Notes under the pieces: generated by a model
What the model was told of the DNA's origin: nothing
What the model saw: only the letters and a program-made list of their open reading frames with translations
The model's database searches: none
NCBI RefSeq assembly: GCF_013343215.1
Contig: NZ_CP039143.1
Coordinates: 2,666,001-2,730,000, forward strand
Reading direction: 5' to 3'
From: Acinetobacter sp. 10FS3-1
Lineage (GTDB): Bacteria; Pseudomonadota; Gammaproteobacteria; Pseudomonadales; Moraxellaceae
Length of the DNA: 64,000 bases
Part shown: piece by piece, positions 1 to 8,757 of the stretch
How positions within the stretch are numbered: the stretch's first letter is position 1
How the letters are laid out: each line of letters begins with the position of its first letter
Program-made: the position numbers and the translations under genes

Positions 1-363
1 GTCATTGCCCAGCGTCTGGCCCGCCGTCTATGCGCACAATGTAAAAAACCAGCCGATATTCCGAAGCAGAGCCTCTTGGAGATGGGCTTTACCGAAGAAG
101 ATCTCCAACACCCGGAATTTCAGATTTATGAACCGGTTGGCTGCAATGAATGTCGAGAAGGCTATAAAGGTCGTGTCGGCATTTATGAAGTTATGAAAGT
201 AACACCAGAAATTTCAAGAATTATTATGGAAGATGGCAATGCAATTGAAATTGCTCAGGCTTCTGCACATGCAGGTTTTAACAACTTACGTCGATCAGGT
301 TTAATGAAGGTTATGCAGGGGGTGACGTCCTTACAGGAAGTCAATCGTGTAACCAGCGAATGA
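1..363 (+). CDS. pilB: Type IV pilus assembly ATPase PilB (C-terminal fragment)
   Basis: This is the last 120 residues of the hexameric ATPase that powers pilus extension at the inner membrane; the start lies outside the window. The frame is open from base 1 and begins VIAQRLARRLCAQCKK. It carries the two Cys pairs of the PilB zinc site (CAQC and CNEC), followed by the GYKGRVGIYEV segment typical of GspE/PilB C-termini, and ends in SLQEVNRVTSE. It is followed after 31 bases by pilC and then pilD, the classical pilBCD order, so it is probably co-transcribed with them. Confidence 0.95.
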   Translation, partial: VIAQRLARRLCAQCKKPADIPKQSLLEMGFTEEDLQHPEFQIYEPVGCNECREGYKGRVGIYEVMKVTPEISRIIMEDGNAIEIAQASAHAGFNNLRRSGLMKVMQGVTSLQEVNRVTSE

Positions 364-394
364 TCAGATGCAAATATAAAATAAGGATAAACAT

Positions 395-1624
395 ATGGCG
401 GCAGTAAAAAAAGGCCAGATGATGCCGGTCTTCAGTTATGAAGGCATTGATCGCAAAGGGGTGAAGATCAAGGGGGAATTACCGGCACGCAATATGGCGC
501 TGGCAAAAGTCAACTTGAGAAAACAAGGCATCAGCATCAAGACTATTCGACAGAAGAGAAAGAATATTCTTGAAGGCTTGATGAAAAAACGGGTCAGCAC
601 CCTGGATATCACGATTTTTACCCGGCAGCTGGCGACCATGATGAAAGCGGGTGTACCGTTGGTTCAAGGCTTTGAAATCGTGGCAGAGGGACTAGAAAAC
701 CCCGCTATGCGTGAAGTCGTGCTTGGTATTAAAGGAGAGGTCGAAGGCGGTAATACCTTTGCAGGTGCCTTACGTAAATATCCACAGTATTTTGACAATC
801 TGTTCTGTTCGCTGGTGGAATCCGGTGAGCAGTCGGGTGCTCTGGAAACCATGCTCGACCGTGTCGCCATCTATAAAGAAAAGAGCGAGCTGCTAAAGCA
901 GAAGATTAAAAAGGCCATGAAATATCCCATTGCAGTCATCGTTGTTGCTGTAATCGTGACTATTATTCTGATGGTTAAGGTCGTACCGGTCTTCCAGGAG
1001 TTGTTCTCCTCCTTCGGCGCCGATTTGCCTGCCTTTACCCAGATGGTGGTGAATATGTCAGAGTGGATGCAGAAGTATTGGTTCCTGATGATTATTGCCA
1101 TTGCAGTTGCTATTACCGCATTTCTGGAAGCCAAGAAACGCAGTAAAAAATTCCGGGACTTTCTGGATAAAGCTGCACTTAAGGCACCGATTTTTGGTGA
1201 CCTGGTTTATAAAGCGATTATTGCCCGTTATAGCCGTACCTTGTCGACGACTTTTGCTGCCGGTGTCCCACTGATTGATGCATTAGAATCGACAGCTGGA
1301 GCGACTAATAATGTGGTCTATGAAGATGCAGTCATGAAAATTCGCGAAGATGTCGCAACCGGGCAGCAGCTGCAATTTGCCATGCGTGTGACTGACAAGT
1401 TTCCTTCTATGGCCGTACAAATGGTCGCAATTGGTGAAGAATCAGGCGCCCTAGATGCCATGCTGGATAAAGTGGCAACCCACTATGAAAATGAAGTCGA
1501 TAATGCTGTCGATGGTCTTACTTCCATGATGGAGCCTCTGATTATGGCCATTCTGGGTGTGCTGGTCGGTGGTCTGGTGATTGCCATGTATCTTCCAATC
1601 TTCCAAATGGGCTCTGTGGTTTAA
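395..1624 (+). CDS. pilC: Type IV pilus inner-membrane platform protein PilC
   Basis: A 409-residue polytopic protein of the GspF/PilC family, the platform on which PilB and PilT act. Two homologous T2SSF domains are visible: an N-terminal one with TRQLATMMKAGVPLVQGFE (about residues 75-95) and a C-terminal one with YSRTLSTTFAAGVPLIDALE (about 280-300). Each is followed by hydrophobic membrane segments (about 175-200, 225-245, 375-400). The ATG has AAGGA about 7 bases upstream. Its TAA overlaps the ATG of pilD by one base (TAATG), which suggests translational coupling. Confidence 0.97.
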   Translation: MAAVKKGQMMPVFSYEGIDRKGVKIKGELPARNMALAKVNLRKQGISIKTIRQKRKNILEGLMKKRVSTLDITIFTRQLATMMKAGVPLVQGFEIVAEGLENPAMREVVLGIKGEVEGGNTFAGALRKYPQYFDNLFCSLVESGEQSGALETMLDRVAIYKEKSELLKQKIKKAMKYPIAVIVVAVIVTIILMVKVVPVFQELFSSFGADLPAFTQMVVNMSEWMQKYWFLMIIAIAVAITAFLEAKKRSKKFRDFLDKAALKAPIFGDLVYKAIIARYSRTLSTTFAAGVPLIDALESTAGATNNVVYEDAVMKIREDVATGQQLQFAMRVTDKFPSMAVQMVAIGEESGALDAMLDKVATHYENEVDNAVDGLTSMMEPLIMAILGVLVGGLVIAMYLPIFQMGSVV

Positions 1625-2484
1625 TGCAAGACCTTATTTTTTATTTTTCTCACAATCCGACTGCGCTTTATCTCGCAGTTGGGCTTTTTAGTCTCTGTAT
1701 CGGCAGTTTTTTAAATGTGGTGATCTATCGCACGCCAAAAATGATGGAACAGGAGTGGCGTACTGACTGTCAGCTGTTCCTGCATCCTGATCAGCCCATC
1801 ATTGATGAAAGTAAAATCACCCTCAGCAAACCCGCCTCAACCTGTCCAAAATGTCAGACGCCAATTCGCTGGTATCAAAATATTCCAGTGATGAGCTGGA
1901 TATTATTGCGTGGTAAATGTGGTAACTGCAAACATCCAATCAGTATTCGCTATCCTTTTATAGAACTGTTAACTGCGATTTGTGCACTGATCGTTGTGGC
2001 AGTATTTGGTCCTACCCTACAGATGCTCTTTGGCCTGGTATTAACCTATGTGCTGATTACCCTGACTTTTATTGATTTTGATACCCAACTCTTACCCGAC
2101 CGTTACACCTTGCCACTGGCAGCGCTGGGCCTCGGGATTAATAGTTATGCCATCTATACCTCCGCAAGTTCGGCCATCTGGGGGTATATTCTGGGCTTTT
2201 TATGTTTGTGGGTGGTGTATTACCTGTTTAAAGTGGTGACGGGCAAGGAAGGCATGGGCTATGGAGACTTTAAGCTGCTGGCAGCTTTAGGTGCCTGGAT
2301 GGGCCCCCTGCTTTTACCGCTGATTGTGTTATTGTCTTCTTTGGTCGGGGCAATTATCGGGATTATTCTGCTCAAGATCCGTAAAGAAAATCAGCCCTTT
2401 GCTTTTGGTCCTTATATTGCCATTGCTGGCTGGATCGCCTTTTTATGGGGCGAACAGATCATGCACATTTATTTAGGTCAGTAA
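1624..2484 (+). CDS. pilD: Prepilin peptidase/N-methyltransferase PilD
   Basis: A 286-residue bifunctional membrane enzyme that cleaves the prepilin leader and methylates the new N-terminus. It shows the family arrangement: an N-terminal membrane helix with GSFLNVVIYR, a cytoplasmic loop with two Cys pairs (CPKC and CGNC) for zinc, then multiple membrane helices. The two aspartates of the aspartyl protease site are in the DFDTQLLPD and GYGDFKL segments. It is coupled to pilC by the overlapping stop/start and followed one base later by coaE. Confidence 0.97.
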   Translation: MQDLIFYFSHNPTALYLAVGLFSLCIGSFLNVVIYRTPKMMEQEWRTDCQLFLHPDQPIIDESKITLSKPASTCPKCQTPIRWYQNIPVMSWILLRGKCGNCKHPISIRYPFIELLTAICALIVVAVFGPTLQMLFGLVLTYVLITLTFIDFDTQLLPDRYTLPLAALGLGINSYAIYTSASSAIWGYILGFLCLWVVYYLFKVVTGKEGMGYGDFKLLAALGAWMGPLLLPLIVLLSSLVGAIIGIILLKIRKENQPFAFGPYIAIAGWIAFLWGEQIMHIYLGQ

Positions 2485-2485
2485 A

Positions 2486-3103
2486 TTGAAATTTGTACTC
2501 GGTTTAACCGGCGGTATAGGCAGCGGAAAATCTGCTGCCAGCCAGTGGTTTGATGTGCAAGGTATTGCTGTTGTGGATGCCGACATTGTGGCCCGTGAAG
2601 TTGTCGACATTGGCCAACCGGCACTGTTGCAAATTCAGCAGGCCTTTGGAGACTGGGCCTTGTTTGAAGATGGCTCACTCAATCGCCGTGCTTTACGCGA
2701 ACACATTTTTCAATCGCCTGAAGCACGAAAAACCCTAGAAAACATTACGCACCCTGCAATTCGCAGCTCGATTATTCAACAGTTACAGGCAGCACAGAGC
2801 CCTTATGTGATTCTGGTCTCACCGCTGCTGTTTGAAACCAATCAGCATGAACTGACCCAGCGCAACTTATTGATTGATGCTTCAATTGAGCTGCAGATCG
2901 AGCGGGCATCGCAACGTGATGGACAGAATATAGAACAGATTCAAAAGATTATTGCAGCACAAATGTCTCGTGAACAGAAACGTGCCATGGCTGACGATAT
3001 TGTATTGAATGATGGTGAGCTTGAACATCTGTATGCCCACCTGATGCCATTGCATGAAAAATATCTAAGCATGGCAGCTGAAAACCAGGAGCCTAATCTT
3101 TAG
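2486..3103 (+). CDS. coaE: Dephospho-CoA kinase
   Basis: Catalyses the last step of coenzyme A synthesis, ATP-dependent phosphorylation of dephospho-CoA. The protein is 205 residues, the usual length. It opens with the P-loop LTGGIGSGKSAAS (residues 7-19), followed by DADIVAREV and the LID-type segment SREQKRAMADDIVLND near the C-terminus. The start codon is TTG, one base after the pilD stop; no ATG lies close enough to keep the P-loop N-terminus intact. The pilD-coaE arrangement is common in gamma-proteobacteria, so coaE is probably expressed from the pil operon. Confidence 0.95.
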   Translation: MKFVLGLTGGIGSGKSAASQWFDVQGIAVVDADIVAREVVDIGQPALLQIQQAFGDWALFEDGSLNRRALREHIFQSPEARKTLENITHPAIRSSIIQQLQAAQSPYVILVSPLLFETNQHELTQRNLLIDASIELQIERASQRDGQNIEQIQKIIAAQMSREQKRAMADDIVLNDGELEHLYAHLMPLHEKYLSMAAENQEPNL

Positions 3104-3324
3104 ATCATACAACTGGCATACAACAGCAGCCTTCCCCGCAGCACACTGCCGCGCTCAGGAACTTAGACCTAAGCTGCTGAATCTCTATAACGTTATCATT
3201 CTGTCTTTCGTTATTTATGAAGGATTTAGCCGATATAGCTTAGCTATGGACTCAACCCTAGATTTTAAGTCCAGCTTTAATCTCTTTCATAGTGGAAAGC
3301 AGCTTAAGATAAAAACAGATCTCG
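3104..3324. other. Convergent intergenic region with nested inverted repeats
   Basis: Between coaE and the convergent transporter gene I find no credible gene. Several inverted repeats nest here: TAAGCTGCT at 3170-3178 pairs with AGCAGCTTA at 3298-3306; GGACT at 3248-3252 pairs with AGTCC at 3268-3272; ATAGC-TTA-GCTAT occupies 3235-3247; CTTAG-AC-CTAAG lies at 3162-3173. They could fold into a branched RNA in either 3' UTR. No clear T-run terminator is present on either strand. Function unknown. Confidence 0.35.
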
Positions 3325-4248
3325 TTAGGCCTGCTTTTTCTGTTCTGCCAGTTTTTGACTGAGGCTATCTTTGTGGGTGAACCAGCGCCAGGGTTGTAAT
3401 GCACCTATCGCCATCCCGATCAGGCCACACACCATGGCCAGGCTGAGTGGTTCATTTAATAAGGGTACAGCCAAAATTGCAGCAATAAATGGCGCCAGAT
3501 TGGTGATACTTCCTGCCTTAAATGCCCCAAGACGCTTAATGGCTTCTACATAGCTTAAGGTGGCAATCATCACCACAAATATCCCATGAAAGATGGTCTG
3601 GAACAGCAAATGCTGGGGTTCTGGCACATTTAAATGTTTGGGTAAAAAGAGCAGGTAAACCGGCACATACACCACCGCTGACCAGATCGCGACACCACTC
3701 ATTGCCTGCCAGGCGGTAAGCTGATATTTACGCAATAACACGGTAAAAATTGCCCAGAGGATGGCGCTGATAAAAAACAGAAAATCCCCTAGCCCGAATG
3801 CCACTCCGGTCTCCTGATACATCAAGGTGCTCATCACACACAGCACGATAACCATAATGATCAGACTGGCCCAGGTATGCTTATCAAAAGCTTGCCCCAT
3901 CAGGAAAAAGGCCATGATTGCCGTACAAATCGGAATACAGCCATTCAAAAAAATTGCCGCATGCGCAGTGGGCGCATAATGAAAGGCACTATAGGCAAAC
4001 AGGCAGTAAACAACCCCACCGATCATTGCCAGTATAAAAGGCTCTTTTTTTAATAAAAAGCCCGCCTCTTTGCGGTACAACAAGATCGGCATCAGGATCA
4101 GAAAAGCCAGAGAAAAGCGCAGTGCAACTATATCCCAGGCACTGATCTGCCAAACTGCATTCAGACGGGCGGTCAAGGTAAAACCGCCCCAGATACACAT
4201 GGTCGTAATTAAAAAGAAATAACCTTGTGTGCGAGTCGATAGAGCCAT
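3325..4248 (-). CDS. EamA/DMT-family transporter
   Basis: A 307-residue inner-membrane protein with about ten hydrophobic segments in two repeated halves, the EamA (drug/metabolite transporter) plan. The N-terminal repeat begins near FLITTMCIWGGFTLTARL, the second near GDFLFFISAILWAIFTVLL (about residues 155-173); the SITNLAPFIAAILAVPLLNEPLS segment near residue 250 matches the conserved end of the second EamA domain. These carriers usually export amino acids or other small metabolites; the substrate cannot be told from sequence. It ends with a Lys/Gln-rich tail and lies just downstream of rlmB on the same strand. Confidence 0.85.
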   Translation of the reverse strand: MALSTRTQGYFFLITTMCIWGGFTLTARLNAVWQISAWDIVALRFSLAFLILMPILLYRKEAGFLLKKEPFILAMIGGVVYCLFAYSAFHYAPTAHAAIFLNGCIPICTAIMAFFLMGQAFDKHTWASLIIMVIVLCVMSTLMYQETGVAFGLGDFLFFISAILWAIFTVLLRKYQLTAWQAMSGVAIWSAVVYVPVYLLFLPKHLNVPEPQHLLFQTIFHGIFVVMIATLSYVEAIKRLGAFKAGSITNLAPFIAAILAVPLLNEPLSLAMVCGLIGMAIGALQPWRWFTHKDSLSQKLAEQKKQA

Positions 4249-4254
4249 GAGTAA

Positions 4255-5004
4255 TTAAGTATTACGCTGACGGCAGGCTTCATACAACGCCATCCCAGTT
4301 GCCACACTGACATTCAGACTTTGTAAATTGCCAGCCATCGGGATATAGACCATCTGATCACATTGGCTTTGGGTAATAGGACGCAGGCCGGTATCCTCCG
4401 CCCCCATGACGATACATACTGCGGTTCCGGTGAAATCAAAATTCTGGATTGGCAACGCTTTTTCATCCAGCATGGTGCCAACTACACGCACATTAAACTC
4501 ATCTTTGATTTGACCCAAACTGCGCGCCAGATTGGTGACCTGAATAAATTTCACCTTTTCCGCCCCACCTGCAGCGACTTTACGTGCAGTTGGCGTCAGA
4601 CTGGCTGAACGGTCACGTGGCACAATCACAGCCGCTACGCCCATTGCAGCCGCAGTACGGATACAGGCACCCAGATTGTGCGGATCTGTAACCTGATCGA
4701 GGGCCAGCAGCAAGGCTTGGTTATTTTCCTTGAGCAACTGCTCCAGATCTTTTTCATTCAAGGTCGGATGTGGACGTACCGCTGCCACCACCCCCTGGTG
4801 AAAAGGCAGACCTGCCAGTTTTTCCAGCTTGTCACGACTGGCCTGCTGGATACTTACTCCAAACGGCTCAGCCAGCTCCAGCACCCGCTTCAAGCGCTGG
4901 TCATCACGACCTTTCAGCGTAAAAAGCGTCAAGACACGTTCAGGCTCCAGCTCCAGCAATGACTCTACTGAATGTACGCCATAATAATACTCAGGTTTAG
5001 CCAT
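4255..5004 (-). CDS. rlmB: 23S rRNA (guanosine-2'-O)-methyltransferase RlmB
   Basis: A 249-residue SPOUT-class enzyme that 2'-O-methylates a guanosine of 23S rRNA (G2251 in E. coli). It has an N-terminal substrate-binding domain starting MAKPEYYYGVHSVESLL, and the knot motifs DQVTDPHNLGACIRTA (about residues 115-130), VMGAEDTGLRP (about 200) and IPMAGNLQSLNVSVA (about 220). An in-frame ATG 33 bases further upstream would add 11 non-conserved residues; the internal ATG matches family length and is preferred. A terminator-like hairpin just upstream separates it from ppnP. Confidence 0.94.
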   Translation of the reverse strand: MAKPEYYYGVHSVESLLELEPERVLTLFTLKGRDDQRLKRVLELAEPFGVSIQQASRDKLEKLAGLPFHQGVVAAVRPHPTLNEKDLEQLLKENNQALLLALDQVTDPHNLGACIRTAAAMGVAAVIVPRDRSASLTPTARKVAAGGAEKVKFIQVTNLARSLGQIKDEFNVRVVGTMLDEKALPIQNFDFTGTAVCIVMGAEDTGLRPITQSQCDQMVYIPMAGNLQSLNVSVATGMALYEACRQRNT

Positions 5005-5035
5005 GAACGACCTCGAAATCAGTGAAGAAAAAGAC

Positions 5036-5075
5036 AAAAAAAGAAAAATCCTGCAAAGCCAACTTCACAGGATTT
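5036..5075 (-). terminator. Rho-independent terminator of ppnP
   Basis: AAATCCTG (5046-5053) and CAGGATTT (5068-5075) form an 8-bp stem. On the minus strand the stem is followed by a T-rich run, the complement of 5036-5048, so it terminates transcripts coming from ppnP. Confidence 0.6.
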
Positions 5076-5146
5076 CCATATCACGCCTAGTTTAACTGAT
5101 TCAAATGAAAATTTCTTGATCGGTTACAGCTCATCTTGCGGTGTAT

Positions 5147-5470
5147 TTAGCCTTCAAAATGGCAAACATAGTCCAGCACATCATCTGTTTCAATCTTGAA
5201 GCGGCTGTTGCCGGCTACATAGAAAGACTGACCCGCGCGAAATAGCTCTTTTTCTTCACTGTCGCCGATCTGCACGCGGCATTCACCTGAAATGATTTCC
5301 ATACGCTCAGGGACATGCGTTTCAAATGTTAATGCATTTTCTGAAGGTAAAATTACCCCTAACGTTTTTTTGGTGCCATCTTCAAACTGCACCACATGGC
5401 TGATGCATAGTCCGCCAAAATACACATTTGATTTTTTAAGTACAGATACATGATCAAACTGCGCTGACAT
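5147..5470 (-). CDS. ppnP: Pyrimidine/purine nucleoside phosphorylase (PpnP, DUF1255)
   Basis: A 107-residue cupin-fold enzyme of the YaiE/PpnP family, which phosphorolyses several purine and pyrimidine nucleosides. Family features are the GVILPSENALTFETHVPERMEI stretch (as two shorter blocks around residues 38-60), GECRVQIGD and the closing AGQSFYVAGNSRFKI. The length is slightly above the 94 residues of the E. coli protein, the extra residues being at the N-terminus. It is monocistronic, with its own terminator downstream and a palindrome at 5504-5543 upstream. Confidence 0.92.
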   Translation of the reverse strand: MSAQFDHVSVLKKSNVYFGGLCISHVVQFEDGTKKTLGVILPSENALTFETHVPERMEIISGECRVQIGDSEEKELFRAGQSFYVAGNSRFKIETDDVLDYVCHFEG

Positions 5471-5503
5471 GCGATTTCTCCAGATAAAGCATTTTGTAAT
5501 ATT

Positions 5504-5543
5504 TTGATTGTTGTAGTTTAAATGTGCCCCTACAACTAATCAA
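5504..5543. promoter_or_regulatory. Imperfect inverted repeat upstream of ppnP
   Basis: TTGATTGTTGTAG (5504-5516) and CTACAACTAATCAA (5530-5543) are reverse complements apart from one extra base, with a 13-base spacer. It lies 34 bases upstream of the ppnP start codon, so it could be an operator or a leader hairpin. No known regulator is assigned. Confidence 0.45.
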
Positions 5544-5655
5544 TCAAAGTTTGTCGGACTTGAATGAAATTCTTCAGCCCTCGGAGGCTGCCTGTGCCAT
5601 TGACAATTTTATTGCAGTAAATTCCCGCTCAACCGGTGATTTTTCCTATCATTAA
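5524..5655 (+). CDS. Candidate 43-residue small ORF, unknown
   Basis: A GTG-initiated frame reading MPLQLINQSLSDLNEILQPS at the start and ending in NSRSTGDFSYH. I do not recognise it. The composition is protein-like (mixed polar and hydrophobic, no low complexity), but there is no convincing ribosome-binding site and its start overlaps the inverted repeat at 5504-5543. It could be a real small protein, a gene remnant, or chance. Confidence 0.2.
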   Translation: MPLQLINQSLSDLNEILQPSEAACAIDNFIAVNSRSTGDFSYH

Positions 5656-5903
5656 GCAGCCTCTGCATTCACTTCAGGCCTTAAACTAAGTTTTCTTCAT
5701 GTCAAATATATGAAAAAAATTAATAAGTTTCTGCAGTCAAATCTGAAGATGCAGAACAACACGATCAAATAAGCGTGTATTAATCACTAAAATTTAAGAT
5801 AGAATGAAAGCGATCTATCCTGATTTATAATAACAGCCGTGTTGCTATAGTAGAGCAACCTACTTGCTATTTCATTCAAACTTTTCGCAGCCCGGATGCG
5901 TTT

Positions 5904-7565
5904 ATGCTGACACATTTAACTCTGATCAATTTTGCTTTGGCCGAGCATCTTGCTATTGATATTAAACAAGGTTTTAACGTTCTTACTGGCGAGACCGGCG
6001 CAGGAAAATCCTTATTGCTGGATGCCTTGTCGGCTTGCCTGGGTGAGCGAACCGACACCAATTATGTGCGGTATGGCACAGAAAAAGCAGATGTAACCGC
6101 CACCTTTAGCTATCAGGAAAACAGCCCAGAGGCAATCTGGTTAAAAGAGCATGAACTAGATGATGAGTCAGGCGAAATCCATTTACGCCGGGTGATTTTT
6201 GCCACCGGTCGCAGTAAGGCCTGGATTAATGGCCGTCCCAGCAGCCTGTCTGAGCTCAAAGAAATTGGCCGTTTGCTGGTACAACTTTACAGCCAGCATA
6301 GCCAGCAGCAATTACTGGAACCACCTTATCCTAAACACTGGCTAGACCGTTACAGCAATTTCTATGCGCCTGCTCAGGAGGTACGGGATGCCTACAGCAG
6401 CTGGCAAAAAAATATCCGGCAACATCAGGCAGCTCTAGATGCCCAGGCAACGCGTAAGCAGCGCATGGAAACGCTGGAGTTACAACTCGAAGAGCTCGAA
6501 GAAGTCATCCAGACGGATTATCAGGAAATTGAACAGGAATTTGACCGTCTCTCACACCATGAAGCTATTATGCAGGATTGTGTCTACAGCCTGACTGGCC
6601 TGGATGAAGGCGAACAGAATATTTCTCAGGAACTGGCTTCAATTTTACGGCGGATGGAAACCCATGCTGGCCGCAGTGAACAGCTCTCTGACATATATAC
6701 CTCTTTACTGAATGCGCAAAGTGAACTCGAAGATGCGACGGCGAATTTACGCCAGTTTATGGATCGGCAAAGTTTTGATCCAGCGCGGATGGAAGAATTA
6801 AACCTCCAGCTGGAAGTGTTTCACCGTTTAGCACGTAAATACCGCACCCAGCCTGAGCTGCTCAAAGAAGAGTATGAAACCTGGCAGGCCGAGCTGGAAC
6901 AGTTGCATCAGCTGGAAGATCCGGAAACTCTGGCGGAGCAGGTCGAAGTCTCTTATCAGGAGTTCCTGAACAAAGCCCAGCATCTGGATCAGATTCGCCG
7001 TGAGGCGGCTGAACCTCTGGCAAAAAAACTGACCGAGCAGGTCAAGCTGCTGGCTTTGCCGGAGGCACATTTTGAATTTAAGTTTGAGCCTTTAGAGCAC
7101 CCTTCCAGCGAAGGCCTGAGCTTTATCCAGCTCTTGTTTACTGCCAACAAAGGCATTCCGGCCCAACCTTTGGCACGGGTCGCTTCAGGTGGTGAACTGT
7201 CGCGTATTGCCTTGGTCATGCAGGTGATGAATGCCGAAAAAACTGAAGCCGAAGTACTGGTCTTTGATGAAATTGATGTCGGCATTAGCGGTGGAACCGC
7301 AGAAGTGGTGGGACGTTTACTGGCGGATCTGGCACAACATGTACAAATTCTGTGTATTACCCATCAGGCACAGGTAGCAGCACAATCTGACCAGCATCTG
7401 CTGGTGAAAAAGCGTCAGACCAATCCGGCCAGCAGCACAATCATCGACCTGAAAGAAGATGATATTATTCAAGAACTTGCTAGAATGACTGGCGGTGTAG
7501 AAATTAATGAAACCACCTTGCAGCATGCACGGCAGCTACGGCAGTTAAAGTTTCAGCAGGTTTAA
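5904..7565 (+). CDS. recN: DNA repair protein RecN
   Basis: A 553-residue SMC-like ATPase that acts at double-strand breaks and promotes recombinational repair. The N-terminus has MLTHLTLINFALAEHLAID and the Walker A motif GETGAGKSLLLDA (about residues 31-43). The centre (about 150-370) is Glu/Gln/Leu-rich coiled coil. The C-terminal ATPase half carries the signature ARVASGGELSRIALV and the Walker B segment VLVFDEIDVGISGGTA. The ATG at 5904 places the conserved MLTHL at the N-terminus. It is monocistronic, with about 110 bases to the next gene. Confidence 0.97.
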   Translation: MLTHLTLINFALAEHLAIDIKQGFNVLTGETGAGKSLLLDALSACLGERTDTNYVRYGTEKADVTATFSYQENSPEAIWLKEHELDDESGEIHLRRVIFATGRSKAWINGRPSSLSELKEIGRLLVQLYSQHSQQQLLEPPYPKHWLDRYSNFYAPAQEVRDAYSSWQKNIRQHQAALDAQATRKQRMETLELQLEELEEVIQTDYQEIEQEFDRLSHHEAIMQDCVYSLTGLDEGEQNISQELASILRRMETHAGRSEQLSDIYTSLLNAQSELEDATANLRQFMDRQSFDPARMEELNLQLEVFHRLARKYRTQPELLKEEYETWQAELEQLHQLEDPETLAEQVEVSYQEFLNKAQHLDQIRREAAEPLAKKLTEQVKLLALPEAHFEFKFEPLEHPSSEGLSFIQLLFTANKGIPAQPLARVASGGELSRIALVMQVMNAEKTEAEVLVFDEIDVGISGGTAEVVGRLLADLAQHVQILCITHQAQVAAQSDQHLLVKKRQTNPASSTIIDLKEDDIIQELARMTGGVEINETTLQHARQLRQLKFQQV

Positions 7566-7679
7566 GAAATGACGGTCATCACAAAAAACAGTTGGTGAAT
7601 TGACAAAGCTCTAGTAACGTAATAATGAATATCATAGGATTTCTCTGCAAAGAAATTGATTTCAAGGAGAATTGCTCAG

Positions 7680-8234
7680 GTGACTAAACAATATCTGGCC
7701 CATCGTTGTCTGATTGCTCCCCCCCATGCAAATGACGATTTTTTTGCCCATACCGTAATTTATCTGGCCCGCCATGATGAAGATGGCGCACAGGGGATTA
7801 TTATTAATCGACCGACGGGTATTCAGATTAAAGAATTGCTGAATGATCTGGATATAGAAGCAGATAACGTCAACCCACATGAAGTACTGCAAGGTGGACC
7901 TTTACGCCCTGAAGCCGGTTTTGTGCTGCATACCGGCCAGCCAACCTGGCACTCTTCAATTGCTGTGGGGGAAAATGTCTGCATTACCACCTCCAAAGAT
8001 ATTCTAGATGCCATTGCGCATAATGAAGGCGTAGGCCGTTACCAGATTGCACTCGGTTATGCCAGCTGGGGCAAGCATCAGCTGGAAGAAGAAATTGCGC
8101 GTGGTGACTGGCTAATTTGCGATTCCGATATGGATCTGATTTTTGATCTGCCCTATGACGACCGTTGGGATGCAGCTTATAAAAAGATCGGTGTAGATCG
8201 CAGCTGGTTTTCTTCCGAGATTGGCCATGCCTGA
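7680..8234 (+). CDS. YqgE/AlgH family protein
   Basis: A 184-residue protein of the UPF0301 (YqgE/AlgH) family. Family landmarks are the N-terminal [35 protein letters not shown], the [16 protein letters not shown] block and [21 protein letters not shown] at 7664-7670 lies about 10 bases before the GTG at 7680, which fixes the start; an in-frame TTG at 7656 lies upstream of that ribosome site and is rejected. Its 3' end overlaps ruvX by 8 bases. The biochemical role of the family is not settled; it almost always sits next to ruvX. Confidence 0.92.
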   Translation: MTKQYLAHRCLIAPPHANDDFFAHTVIYLARHDEDGAQGIIINRPTGIQIKELLNDLDIEADNVNPHEVLQGGPLRPEAGFVLHTGQPTWHSSIAVGENVCITTSKDILDAIAHNEGVGRYQIALGYASWGKHQLEEEIARGDWLICDSDMDLIFDLPYDDRWDAAYKKIGVDRSWFSSEIGHA

Positions 8235-8667
8235 TTTAGCATCTCAAACCATTATGGCCTTTGATTTTGGTACCCAAAAAATGGGCATGGCTGCGGGTCA
8301 GGCCCTGATTGAAAGTGCCTATCCCCTGCCTTTATTTCCGATGAAAGACGGCATTCCGGACTGGGCAGCCTTATTAAACATTGTAAAAACCCATCAACCG
8401 CATCTTTTTCTGGTGGGTCTACCTTTAAATATGGATGACAGCGAGTCCGAGCTGTCGACACGCGCACGCAAATTTGCCCGCCGTTTACGTCATCAGACCA
8501 ATATTCAGACTCTGATGGTTGATGAGCGCCTCACCACTCGAGAAGCACGGGATGAACTGGATTATTACCAGGCGCAGGGTCGCGGCAAGAAACTGTCGGC
8601 AGACAGCATTGCAGCTGCCTTGCTGATTGAGAGCTGGTATCGTCATCCGGCTGGAATTCAGCCTTAA
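8227..8667 (+). CDS. ruvX: Holliday junction resolvase-like protein RuvX (YqgF)
   Basis: A 146-residue RNase H-fold protein required for maturation of the 16S rRNA 5' end in E. coli and related to junction resolvases. It shows the first catalytic aspartate in [14 protein letters not shown], a [15 protein letters not shown] segment, and [14 protein letters not shown] with the second and third acidic sites; the closing [14 protein letters not shown] holds the last Asp. The ATG at 8227 lies inside the end of the yqgE gene, so translation is coupled. Confidence 0.94.
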   Translation: MPDLASQTIMAFDFGTQKMGMAAGQALIESAYPLPLFPMKDGIPDWAALLNIVKTHQPHLFLVGLPLNMDDSESELSTRARKFARRLRHQTNIQTLMVDERLTTREARDELDYYQAQGRGKKLSADSIAAALLIESWYRHPAGIQP

Positions 8668-8679
8668 GTCCTCATCATG

Positions 8680-8709
8680 GTGTCCGGCAGATAGCTTTAT
8701 ACCGGGCAC
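8680..8709. other. Small hairpin after ruvX
   Basis: GTGTCCGG (8680-8687) can pair with CCGGGCAC (8702-8709), with one wobble, across a 14-base loop. No T-run follows, so it is a weak terminator candidate at best. It lies between convergent ruvX and the alkB-type gene. Confidence 0.3.
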
Positions 8710-8757
8710 AGCGCCCAATTATCTACAATAAAATCCTGATCATCTTTAAAGGATTAA

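Larger units (their letters stand above)
5471..5903. other. Divergent ppnP/recN intergenic region
   Basis: This 433-base region should hold the divergent promoters for ppnP and recN. Besides the inverted repeat next to ppnP it contains one short open frame (5524-5655) and a compact hairpin GTTGCT-N7-AGCAAC at 5841-5859, about 45 bases before recN. The part from 5660 to 5830 is AT-rich and shows no feature I can name. Confidence 0.5.
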
